Positions 1 to 7,843 of a stretch of 37,734 nucleotides of DNA are shown here, one piece after another. Every line of letters begins with the position of its first letter. Position 1 is the stretch's first letter. The notes beneath the pieces were generated by a model. That model was not told the origin of the DNA. It did no database searches and saw nothing but the letters and a program-made list of their open reading frames with translations. Source of the stretch: an uncultured Bacteroides sp. GTDB lineage: Bacteria; Bacteroidota; Bacteroidia; Bacteroidales; Bacteroidaceae. The position numbers were made by a program, and so were the translations under genes. Location: contig NZ_CABUHK010000056.1 in the NCBI RefSeq assembly GCF_902491285.1, forward strand, positions 1 through 37,734, given 5' to 3'.

Positions 1-104
1 CTACCTGCTTCATAAATGTTAATACTTTCAACATCTCACTTTTTATTAATAAATTTGACGATAAATATACACGTATTCTCATTACCAAGAATACGTTGGA
101 CAAA

Positions 105-112
105 CAAAAGTA
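105..112 (-). promoter_or_regulatory. Candidate -7 box for a gene off the left edge
   Basis: On the minus strand this reads TACTTTTG, an exact match to the Bacteroidota TAnnTTTG -7 consensus. It lies downstream of the groEL terminator. A minus-strand ATG at 11-13 (reading Met-Lys-Gln-Val) could be the start of the next gene, but only four codons are inside the window. I see no matching -33 element at 19-21 bp. Nothing else is recognisable in 1-140, which is AT-rich. Confidence 0.35.
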
Positions 113-140
113 GAATCATTTAAGTTTCGGAGAAGTTAAT

Positions 141-179
141 AAAAAAAGAGTCGCTTTCGGAAATCCGAAAGCGACTCTT
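141..179 (-). terminator. groESL operon terminator
   Basis: A perfect 15-bp inverted repeat (146-160 with 165-179, arm AAGAGTCGCTTTCGG) closes a 4-nt loop. On the minus strand it is followed by a run of seven T (141-147 on the plus strand). It starts 25 bp past the groEL stop codon and is a textbook intrinsic terminator for leftward transcription. Confidence 0.93.
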
Positions 180-203
180 ATATTCATTCAAAGGAAACCG
201 GAA

Positions 204-1873
<1,670 letters not shown>

Positions 1874-1884
1874 GCTATTATTAA

Positions 1885-2157
1885 TTAACCCAAAACAGCG
1901 AGAACATCGCTCTGACGCATAATCAGATATTTAGTACCTTCAACGTCAAGTTCTGTTCCGGCATATTTACCATAAAGAACTGTATCGCCTACTTTCAATA
2001 CCATTTCTTCGTCTTTCGTACCGTGACCTACTGCCACAACTTCACCCTTCAAAGGTTTTTCTTTTGCTGTATCAGGAATAATGATACCACCAATTGTTTT
2101 TTCTTCTGCAGGTGCAGGGAGGATAAGCACTCTGTCTGCTAATGGTTTAATGTTCAT
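1885..2157 (-). CDS. groES: Co-chaperonin GroES (Hsp10)
   Basis: This 90-aa heptameric lid caps GroEL and encloses the folding substrate. The N-terminal [10 protein letters not shown] (residues 3-12), the mobile loop with the GGIIIPDTA motif (about 23-31), and the core GEVVAVG...[15 protein letters not shown] are typical, as is the length. It is the first gene of the operon. A 68-nt leader separates the start codon from a sigma-54-like promoter candidate at 2236-2252. Confidence 0.99.
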   Translation of the reverse strand: MNIKPLADRVLILPAPAEEKTIGGIIIPDTAKEKPLKGEVVAVGHGTKDEEMVLKVGDTVLYGKYAGTELDVEGTKYLIMRQSDVLAVLG

Positions 2158-2235
2158 AGTTACTTTTTTATATTTTAGTTATACATTTATATGGTAGATG
2201 TTATCCGTCTTTTTCAGGCGGAACGCTAAAGACAT

Positions 2236-2252
2236 TGCGAAAAGCGTGCCAA
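2236..2252 (-). promoter_or_regulatory. Sigma-54-like -24/-12 promoter candidate for groESL
   Basis: The minus strand reads TTGGCACGCTTTTCGCA. This matches the RpoN consensus TTGGCACG-N4-TTGCA apart from one base, with the invariant GG and GC dinucleotides exactly 10 nt apart. Predicted transcription would start near 2225. A competing reading is a degenerate primary-sigma -7 box (TACTTTGG, one mismatch) overlapping the same bases, without a convincing -33. The sequence match is seen directly; sigma-54 use is inference. Confidence 0.45.
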
Positions 2253-2269
2253 AGTAGATAAATGATTCT

Positions 2270-2302
2270 TTGTCAGAAATTGACTGACAAAATGACTGAC
2301 AA
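2270..2302. repeat. TGACTGACAA direct repeats with an inverted half-copy
   Basis: Two identical TGACTGACAA decamers (2281-2290, 2293-2302; 12-bp period) are accompanied by an inverted TTGTCAG at 2270-2276. They sit 20-50 bp upstream of the -24 element of the groES promoter candidate and between the divergent groES and L,D-transpeptidase promoters. The layout suggests an activator or repressor binding array. The binding protein is unknown. Confidence 0.55.
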
Positions 2303-2318
2303 CCCATACCTTATGGCA

Positions 2319-2345
2319 AAAAAGTATATTTGTTCTATACTTTTT
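2319..2345 (+). promoter_or_regulatory. -7 box embedded in a perfect palindrome
   Basis: TATATTTG (2325-2332) matches TAnnTTTG and would drive the lipoprotein gene starting at 2421. It lies inside a perfect 10-bp inverted repeat, AAAAAGTATA (2319-2328) and TATACTTTTT (2336-2345), separated by 7 nt. This could be an operator covering the promoter. No -33 TTTG or TTG is present at the usual 19-21 bp. Confidence 0.5.
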
Positions 2346-2420
2346 AAACAAAATAAAAGGTTTATTCCTTATAATGACGTATATTCGTAAACAGACCATT
2401 TAATGCATTGTACTAATAAT

Positions 2421-3449
2421 ATGAATAAAATAGCATCCGGCATATTTATCGCCTCTTGCATCTTCTGCTCCTGTAATTCGCGTACAGGAGATATTTCGTC
2501 TGCCGAAATCCAGCCATCGGATTCATTAATGCAGGACACGATTACTGAAACCGCCGCTAAACCTGTCGTTGAAAAGCTGACAGGGGAGCAGATACATATC
2601 ACCAAAGATTTACTCTATGACAAATATACACTGGATGACACCTATCCTTATAAAGATACTACCCGGCAGTTTCAATGGGATAAAATAAAAGAACGGCTGG
2701 CCTTGCTTGAGAATATACAGCTACAACCCACCACATGGGCTATTCTTCAGAACTATAAGAACAGGAACGGGGAAGCTCCCCTTGTAAGGAATTTCAAGAG
2801 AAATGCTTACGGACGGGTGGCAGATACTCTCGGAGTAGAACGCTACCAATCCGTTCCCCTCTATCTACTGACGGACACACTCGTTCCCGAGCGTTACGGA
2901 CAGGACGGTGAACTGACCCGTTTTATAGAAGACGGAGAAAAGTTTGTCAAAGCGGAGCCGATATTTACGGGAGATGAATGGATGATTCCCAAGAAATATG
3001 TCAAGGTTATCGGAGATACGATTGTTTTCAACAAAGCTGTTTTCGTAGACCGGCACAATCAGAATATCACCTCTCTTGAACGTAGTGGGAAAGGGGAATG
3101 GATAGTACGCAGCATGAATCCATCCACTACCGGACGCCACCTTCCGCCGTATGCGCAGGAGACTCCTTTAGGTATGTTTGTATTACAGGAAAAGAAAGTC
3201 AAAATGGTATTTCTCAAAGACGGTTCGAAAGAAACAGGCGGTTATGCACCTTATGCCAGTCGTTTCACGGATGGAGCTTATATTCATGGAGTACCAGTCA
3301 ATGCTCCCCGCAAAACGCTGATAGAATACAGTCCGTCATTAGGAACAACCCCACGCTCGCATATGTGTGTACGAAATGCAACTTCGCACGCCAAGTTTAT
3401 TTATGACTGGGCGCCCGTGAATGAGACTGTTGTTTTTGTATTGGAATAA
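2421..3449 (+). CDS. L,D-transpeptidase (YkuD-fold) lipoprotein
   Basis: This is probably a periplasm-facing lipoprotein that forms 3-3 peptidoglycan cross-links or attaches proteins to peptidoglycan. From Met 2421 it is 342 aa. The N-terminus MNKIASGIFIASCIFCSC is an SPII-type signal with candidate lipid Cys at 13 or 18. The catalytic region near the C-terminus has TPLGMFVLQ, then IHGVP (His about 290), then SHMCVRN with the presumed nucleophilic Cys at about 316. This matches the YkuD pattern HG...SHGCxR, except that the Gly before Cys is Met. An upstream in-frame ATG at 2403 would place six residues ahead of the signal peptide, so 2421 is preferred. It is transcribed divergently from groES and convergently with the Nudix gene. 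Family call is confident; the exact reaction is not shown. Confidence 0.85.
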   Translation: MNKIASGIFIASCIFCSCNSRTGDISSAEIQPSDSLMQDTITETAAKPVVEKLTGEQIHITKDLLYDKYTLDDTYPYKDTTRQFQWDKIKERLALLENIQLQPTTWAILQNYKNRNGEAPLVRNFKRNAYGRVADTLGVERYQSVPLYLLTDTLVPERYGQDGELTRFIEDGEKFVKAEPIFTGDEWMIPKKYVKVIGDTIVFNKAVFVDRHNQNITSLERSGKGEWIVRSMNPSTTGRHLPPYAQETPLGMFVLQEKKVKMVFLKDGSKETGGYAPYASRFTDGAYIHGVPVNAPRKTLIEYSPSLGTTPRSHMCVRNATSHAKFIYDWAPVNETVVFVLE

Positions 3450-3525
3450 TTGGAGCTTTTTCCGTATGCATTCGGGTTAATCAATCTTTGTACATTAATA
3501 GGCTAATTCTATTTTAACTTATAGA

Positions 3526-3673
3526 AGCATCTCCCAAAAAATAATTTTATGATTTTACCCTCATACCCTCATAAATCATCTCAAAGTCTTTATTCATCGG
3601 TATTACAGCTATGAGAGCAGGCTATAATAGCACCCTGAGAGTAAAAGTTACCCTCATACCCATTCGAACGAAT
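3526..3673 (+). repeat. Left arm of the 742-bp inverted repeat
   Basis: The arm contains a doubled CCCTCATA motif and the segments GGCTATAATAGCACCCTGAG and AGTAAAAGTTAC. All recur inverted at 4119-4267. Divergence is concentrated around 3571-3590, while the outer and inner segments are nearly identical. Confidence 0.9.
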
Positions 3674-3696
3674 ACCAAGATGCTAATACCTGAAAC

Positions 3697-3779
3697 ACAA
3701 GGTATTAACAGTTATTCCTTCAAGCATTAACACCCTAAACTTCAACCATTAATAGTTGAGAAACCAGGTATTAACACAT
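3697..3779. repeat. Degenerate direct repeats of about 22 bp (ATTAACA/ATTAATA)
   Basis: Inside the element, four variants of GGTATTAACA, GCATTAACA, CCATTAATA and GGTATTAACA start near 3700, 3724, 3746 and 3768, at a spacing of about 22 bp. The first and last units share the longer context (GAAACnnnAGGTATTAACA-like). The intervals are too short and the units too degenerate for a CRISPR array. Confidence 0.55.
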
Positions 3780-3974
3780 AAAAAGTGATGTAAAATGACT
3801 GATAAACGGAGTAATGCTACTTAAAGTTACAGGTTGAACGAGATAATAGGTACAGGTGAAGTTATTGTAATCTATTCCATTATAAGACCAAATCTACACA
3901 GGAAATATCTGTTTATACAGGCAGACAATCTGTAGCCCACGTGCAAACAGAAGTTTCAACAAGGGAAAGTTTCA

Positions 3975-4057
3975 GTTTCGTGCCTTGAAACTAACTGTTT
4001 CAAGGCACGAAACAAAGTGTTTCTCACCGTGAAACCAACTGTTTCAAGCCATGAAAA
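3975..4057. repeat. Tandem GTTTC...GAAAC hairpins, 44-bp period
   Basis: A perfect 17-bp inverted repeat (3975-3991 with 3997-4013, arm GTTTCGTGCCTTGAAAC, loop TAACT) is followed 44 bp later by a diverged copy starting at 4019 (GTTTCTCACCGTGAAAC, loop CAACT, GTTTCAAGCCATGAAA). The first would form a very stable hairpin in RNA or single-stranded DNA. There is no T-run after it, so it is not an ordinary terminator. Confidence 0.85.
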
Positions 4058-4283
4058 AGTCCGAGCAAAGGATGCTACACAGTGATTACTTACGTGTTCC
4101 ATGTGTGAGTACCTTGAATATTCGTAAAATTGGTATGAGAGTAACTTTTACTCTCAGGGTGCTATTATAGCCTGCCCTCATAGCTGTAACACCGATGAAT
4201 AAAGGGATTGGGTGAATCTATGAGGGTATGAGGGTAAAATCATAAAATTATTTTTTTGGGAGATGCTATATGATGATTTTAAT

Positions 4284-4832
4284 TTATAAACCAGCCATAT
4301 ATTTCCAAAGCGGAGCGGCGTTCAGCGATTGCATGATTTCATTATTTTCAAGCAGGCTCCTTACCTCTTCCAAGGTGAGCAAATGAACGGAAAGGTCTTC
4401 GGTATCTTCCAGATGCTGATGGTCTATCAATTCCACATCTGTGGCAAGAAAGCAATGTGTCAGGTTGGTGTGAGTGCTCGGATTGGCGGAAACCACCATA
4501 TATTCCTGCCAGTTTCCTTTTCCATAGCCCGTTTCCTCCCACAGTTCACGCTGGGCGGACACTAATGGCGAAGCATCTTCTGCTTCACACACACCGGCAC
4601 AAAGTTCATAACAGGTTCGCTGGATTCCAGGACGGTACTGGCGGACAAATACAAATTTGCCTTCTTTCGTGATGGCAATCGTATTCACCCAGTCGGGATA
4701 TTCTAAGATGTAATATTCGGGGATATGGTTTCCGTTGGGAAGCAACATATCTTCACAGCGTACAGTCAGCCATGGACGGCGAAATAGATACTTGCTACTT
4801 ACCGTTTTCCAGGCTTTATTCTTTTCTTCCAT
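4284..4832 (-). CDS. Nudix hydrolase, ADP-ribose pyrophosphatase-like
   Basis: This is a cytoplasmic hydrolase that cleaves nucleoside diphosphates linked to another group, most like the ADP-ribose/ADP-sugar pyrophosphatase branch. It is 182 aa from the chosen start, MEEKNKAWK. The core has the substrate-side strand FVFVRQYRPG, then the Nudix box AGVCEAED...QRELWEETGYG with the metal-binding RE-x2-EE. The spacing from the first Gly to REL is one residue longer than the GX5EX7RE consensus. The start at 4832 is favoured over the in-frame ATG at 4886. A -7 box (4855-4862) lies inside the longer frame, so a transcript from it could not encode the extra 18 residues. The stop codon is 16 bp from the inverted-repeat element. 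Confidence 0.88.
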   Translation of the reverse strand: MEEKNKAWKTVSSKYLFRRPWLTVRCEDMLLPNGNHIPEYYILEYPDWVNTIAITKEGKFVFVRQYRPGIQRTCYELCAGVCEAEDASPLVSAQRELWEETGYGKGNWQEYMVVSANPSTHTNLTHCFLATDVELIDHQHLEDTEDLSVHLLTLEEVRSLLENNEIMQSLNAAPLWKYMAGL

Positions 4833-4854
4833 TAGGTTTCGTTTTTCTTCCGCA

Positions 4855-4862
4855 CAAAAATA
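4855..4862 (-). promoter_or_regulatory. -7 box for the Nudix gene
   Basis: The minus strand reads TATTTTTG, an exact TAnnTTTG match, 22 nt before the ATG at 4832. It lies in the 74-bp gap after the small membrane-protein gene and fixes the Nudix start codon. The -33 element is not clear. Confidence 0.6.
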
Positions 4863-4906
4863 ATGATTTTCACCGGAATACCGCACCTTTTTCAGTTTTC
4901 TATCTT

Positions 4907-5080
4907 TTATTCATCAATATCAATACAAGTAATCTCTATTCCCTGTATCTGTTCCAGATATTTTTTGGTCGAACTAACCAAAGAACTTCCCATGTAGAAT
5001 AAAAACATCAAACTGATAATTACCATCAATGCCCCAATCATTGCAAAGCGGCCGCGTTGTTCAAAAATACTGCTGTTCAT
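4907..5080 (-). CDS. Small single-span membrane protein, 57 aa
   Basis: I do not recognise a family. The frame starts at the ATG at 5078-5080 and ends at the TAA at 4907-4909. It encodes a short polar start (MNSSIFEQRGRF), one hydrophobic helix (about residues 13-36, AMIGALMVIISLMFLFYMGSS) and a C-terminal tail of about 20 residues ending in acidic CIDIDE. Two features support a real gene. An AGGAGG lies 7 nt before the ATG (5088-5093 on the plus strand), unusual for this lineage, and a TATCTTTG -7 box lies about 30 bp upstream. It is divergent from the hydrogenase operon and precedes the Nudix gene on the same strand. It is too short for standard 60-codon cutoffs. Confidence 0.7.
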   Translation of the reverse strand: MNSSIFEQRGRFAMIGALMVIISLMFLFYMGSSLVSSTKKYLEQIQGIEITCIDIDE

Positions 5081-5111
5081 ACCTCTGCCTCCTCTTCTTT
5101 TATGTCCACCA

Positions 5112-5119
5112 CAAAGATA
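5112..5119 (-). promoter_or_regulatory. -7 box for the 57-aa membrane protein gene
   Basis: The minus strand reads TATCTTTG, an exact consensus match, 31 nt before the ATG at 5080. It lies back-to-back with the hydrogenase -7 box at 5186, leaving about 66 bp between the two divergent promoters. A shared regulator could bind there, but no clear palindrome is seen. Confidence 0.6.
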
Positions 5120-5185
5120 ACATGCGAAGGCTACAAAAAAAAGACAAGAATGTTACAAAAGGCTTAAATATTGAAATTCTGTTCG

Positions 5186-5193
5186 TATCTTTG
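5186..5193 (+). promoter_or_regulatory. -7 box for the hydAEGF operon
   Basis: TATCTTTG matches TAnnTTTG exactly and lies 32 nt before the hydrogenase ATG at 5226. No TTG or TTTG is present at 19-21 bp, so the promoter may need an activator. That last point is inference. Confidence 0.6.
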
Positions 5194-5225
5194 CACCGGC
5201 TAACTAACAACCTCTTTATTACAAT

Positions 5226-6695
5226 ATGGCATTTACGAATAATATTATGATTGTCCGGCACAAATTGCTGGCTGACCTTGTCAGACTCTGGAAAAACGAC
5301 CAGTTAGTAGAAAAGATAGACCGACTCCCGATCGAGCTGAGTCCGCGGAAATCGAAACCGTTAGGACGTTGCTGCATACACAAAGAGCGGGCGGTGTGGA
5401 GATACAAGACTTTTCCGCTGATGGGACTGGATATGACAGACGAACACGACGAAGTAACTCCGCTTTCCGATTACGCGCGCATGGCACTGAGCCGTCCCGA
5501 ACCGGACAAGGAGAATATCATGTGCGTCATTGACGAAGCATGTTCTTCCTGCGTACAAATCAATTATGAGATTACAAACCTTTGTCGCGGATGCGTAGCC
5601 CGCAGTTGCTATATGAACTGCCCGAAGGGTGCGATACGCTTCAAGAAAAACGGTCAGGCCATGATTGACCACGATACGTGTGTCAGTTGCGGTATCTGTC
5701 ACAAGAGCTGTCCTTATCATGCCATTGTGTATATTCCCGTACCTTGCGAGGAAGCCTGTCCGGTAAAGGCCATCAGCAAAGATGAACATGGAATAGAACA
5801 TATTGACGAAAGTAAATGTATCTATTGCGGGAAGTGCATGAATGCTTGTCCGTTCGGCGCCATCTTCGAGATTTCACAGACATTCGATGTGCTGCAACGG
5901 ATTCGGAAGGGAGAAAAGATGGTTGCCATCATCGCTCCGTCCATTCTCGGACAATTCAAAACTTCCATCGGACAAGTGTACGGTGCTTTTAAAGAAATAG
6001 GATTCACCGATGTGATTGAAGTAGCCGAAGGAGCTATGTCGACTACCAGCAACGAAGCCCACGAATTATTGGAGAAACTGGGAGAGGGACAGAAGTTTAT
6101 GACTACTTCCTGCTGCCCTTCCTATATAGAATTGGTAGAGAAGCATATTCCGGACATGAAACCTTATGTATCTACCACCGGTTCGCCAATGTATTATGCG
6201 GCACGGATTGCCAAAGAGAAGCATCCCGACGCAAAAGTCGTATTCGTAGGCCCTTGCGTGGCAAAACGTAAAGAGGCACGCCGCGATGAAGCCGTGGATT
6301 ACATCCTGACATTTGAAGAAGTAGGTTCCATACTCGACGGACTAGATATCCAGTTGGAACAAGTGCAGGAATTCTCCGTATTGCATACTTCCGTCCGCGA
6401 AGCACACGGCTTTGCGCAGGCAGGCGGCGTGATGGGAGCAGTCAAAGCTTATCTGAAAGAGGAAGCGGAGAAGATTAACGCGATACAGGTATCGGATATC
6501 AACAAGAAGAACATTGCCCTGCTACGTGCTTGCGCCAAGACAGGAAAAGCTGCCGGACAGTTTATCGAAGTGATGGCTTGCGAAGGCGGATGTATCACCG
6601 GGCCAAGTACGCACAATGATATTGTTTCAGGACGTCGCCAACTGGCACAAGAGCTTCTCAAACGGAAAGAGAGCTATGAAACAATGGATAGATAA
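5226..6695 (+). CDS. hydA: [FeFe] hydrogenase, group-B-like, monomeric
   Basis: This enzyme catalyses reversible proton reduction to H2, probably with ferredoxin as electron donor during fermentation. It is 489 aa. The C-terminal H-cluster domain carries all three signatures: TTSCCPSY (Cys296 as likely proton relay, Cys297 as ligand), VGPCVAKRKE (Cys344) and EVMACEGGCITGP (Cys452, Cys456). Upstream are two 4Fe-4S motifs, CVSCGICHKSC (152-162) and CIYCGKCMNAC (198-208). An extra Cys-rich stretch precedes them (CSSC 106-109, CRGC 120-123, Cys128, Cys132), typical of group B and probably binding another cluster. No signal peptide is present, so it is cytoplasmic. The hydE start overlaps the 3' end by 20 nt. 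No NuoE/F-like bifurcation partners are nearby. Confidence 0.96.
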   Translation: MAFTNNIMIVRHKLLADLVRLWKNDQLVEKIDRLPIELSPRKSKPLGRCCIHKERAVWRYKTFPLMGLDMTDEHDEVTPLSDYARMALSRPEPDKENIMCVIDEACSSCVQINYEITNLCRGCVARSCYMNCPKGAIRFKKNGQAMIDHDTCVSCGICHKSCPYHAIVYIPVPCEEACPVKAISKDEHGIEHIDESKCIYCGKCMNACPFGAIFEISQTFDVLQRIRKGEKMVAIIAPSILGQFKTSIGQVYGAFKEIGFTDVIEVAEGAMSTTSNEAHELLEKLGEGQKFMTTSCCPSYIELVEKHIPDMKPYVSTTGSPMYYAARIAKEKHPDAKVVFVGPCVAKRKEARRDEAVDYILTFEEVGSILDGLDIQLEQVQEFSVLHTSVREAHGFAQAGGVMGAVKAYLKEEAEKINAIQVSDINKKNIALLRACAKTGKAAGQFIEVMACEGGCITGPSTHNDIVSGRRQLAQELLKRKESYETMDR

Positions 6696-7716
6696 ACTCC
6701 GACAGGAAAGAACGCTCCGGCAGGAAGAGTTCCGGCAATTGTTGACCGGATGTGACGCAGAGACCTTGCGAACCATCAATGAACAGGCGCGGGAAGTCAG
6801 CCTGCTCCACTTCGGCAACAAGGTTTATATCCGCGGACTGATTGAGGTAAGTAATTGCTGCCGGAATAACTGTTATTACTGCGGCATCCGAAAAGGAAAC
6901 CCGAACATCGAACGCTACCGACTGACGCAAGAAAGCATCCTGGACTGCTGCAAGCAAGGCTATGAACTGGGTTTCCGTACTTTCGTGCTGCAAGGCGGAG
7001 AAGACCCTGCCCTGACAGACGACCGGATAGAAAAAACGGTCGCCGCCATCCGGCAGAACTATCCGGATTGCGCTATCACACTGTCGCTCGGTGAAAAGTC
7101 GCGCGAAGCGTACGAACGTTTCTTCCGGGCAGGCGCCAACCGCTATTTGCTTCGTCACGAAACTTACAACGAACTGCATTACGGGCAACTGCATCCGGCA
7201 GGGATGTCCGGCAAACAGCGTTTGCAATGTTTGCGGGATTTAAAGGATATCGGTTATCAGACGGGGACAGGAATCATGGTAGGCAGTCCCGGGCAAACGG
7301 TGGAGCATATCATCGAGGATATCCGGTTTATAGAAAAACTTCGTCCGGAAATGATTGGCATCGGTCCTTTCCTGCCCCACCATGACACGCCTTTTGCCGG
7401 ATACCCAAGCGGTACGGTGGAACAGACCCTTCTTCTACTGTCCATCTTCCGCCTGATGCACCCGTCCGCATTGATTCCGGCAACAACGGCACTGGCTACG
7501 CTCGCTCCCGACGGCAGGGAACGTGGAATACTGGCAGGCGCAAATGTGGTAATGCCCAACCTGTCGCCCCGGGAAGAACGGAAGAAATATGAATTATACA
7601 ATGACAAGGCTTCACTCGGAGCGGAATCCGCCGAAGGACTGGCTATGCTGCAAAAGCAGTTGAACGCTATCGGCTACAGGATTTCCACCGAAAGAGGAGA
7701 CTTTTCCAGTGGTTAA
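6676..7716 (+). CDS. hydE: [FeFe] hydrogenase maturase HydE, radical SAM
   Basis: HydE is a radical SAM enzyme needed to build the azadithiolate-bridged diiron subcluster of the hydrogenase. It is 346 aa from the ATG at 6676. The SAM-cluster motif CRNNCYYC is at residues 62-69 and is preceded by the biotin-synthase-like segment IRGLIEVSN. The (beta/alpha)6 barrel continues through LQGGEDP, a SAM ribose-binding type motif, and LLRHETYNELHYGQLHPAGMSGKQR, typical of HydE. The longer frame from 6616 lies wholly within hydA and is rejected. The 20-nt overlap with hydA implies translational coupling. Confidence 0.95.
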   Translation: MKQWIDKLRQERTLRQEEFRQLLTGCDAETLRTINEQAREVSLLHFGNKVYIRGLIEVSNCCRNNCYYCGIRKGNPNIERYRLTQESILDCCKQGYELGFRTFVLQGGEDPALTDDRIEKTVAAIRQNYPDCAITLSLGEKSREAYERFFRAGANRYLLRHETYNELHYGQLHPAGMSGKQRLQCLRDLKDIGYQTGTGIMVGSPGQTVEHIIEDIRFIEKLRPEMIGIGPFLPHHDTPFAGYPSGTVEQTLLLLSIFRLMHPSALIPATTALATLAPDGRERGILAGANVVMPNLSPREERKKYELYNDKASLGAESAEGLAMLQKQLNAIGYRISTERGDFSSG

Positions 7717-7843
7717 CAGGATAGTGATTAGTGATTAACGCCATGTGGTAACACAGCTATGCAGTAATAGAACTCAGCTAATCACTAATTCGGTCATCAC
7801 CCATCACAAAGCCCATTAATCACTAACCACTAATCACTAAAAA
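7717..7843 (+). repeat. hydE-hydG gap with TAATCACTAA/TTAGTGATTA repeats
   Basis: The 127-bp gap begins with AGTGATTAGTGATTAACG and ends with TTAATCACTAACCACTAATCACTAA just 4 nt before the hydG ATG. The two ends are inverted copies and could form a long stem. Repeats of the same family occur before hydF and leuB. There is no terminator T-run, so the operon probably continues through it. Confidence 0.7.

Larger units (their letters stand above)
3526..4267. mobile_element. 742-bp inverted-repeat element (MITE-like)
   Basis: The 834-bp gap between two convergent genes is mostly filled by one structure. Left arm 3526-3673 and right arm 4119-4267 are inverted copies of about 148 bp with roughly 85% identity by eye. 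Outer termini read AGCATCTCCC and GGGAGATGCT. The core of about 445 bp has no ORF over 60 codons and holds further repeats and hairpins. The right end stops 16 bp from the Nudix stop codon. No transposase gene or clear target-site duplication is visible. It may be a non-autonomous transposon, a structured RNA gene, or a large palindromic repeat family. The class is uncertain; the inverted repeat itself is plain. Confidence 0.7.

Noticed and set aside
2179..2307. Open 42-codon frame on the minus strand before groES
   Set aside because: It overlaps the promoter candidate and the TGACTGACAA repeats, has no leader or -7 box of its own, and the product resembles nothing. Its length is compatible with chance.
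3690..4060. CRISPR array in the repeat-rich core of the inverted-repeat element
   Set aside because: Units are degenerate, spacing is about 22 or 44 bp with no constant repeat plus variable spacer pattern, and there are no cas genes in the window.
3526..4267. Invertible promoter (phase-variation switch) of the Bacteroides type
   Set aside because: Those use short inverted repeats upstream of surface genes, usually near a recombinase. Here the arms are long and imperfect, and both neighbouring genes point inward with their 3' ends.
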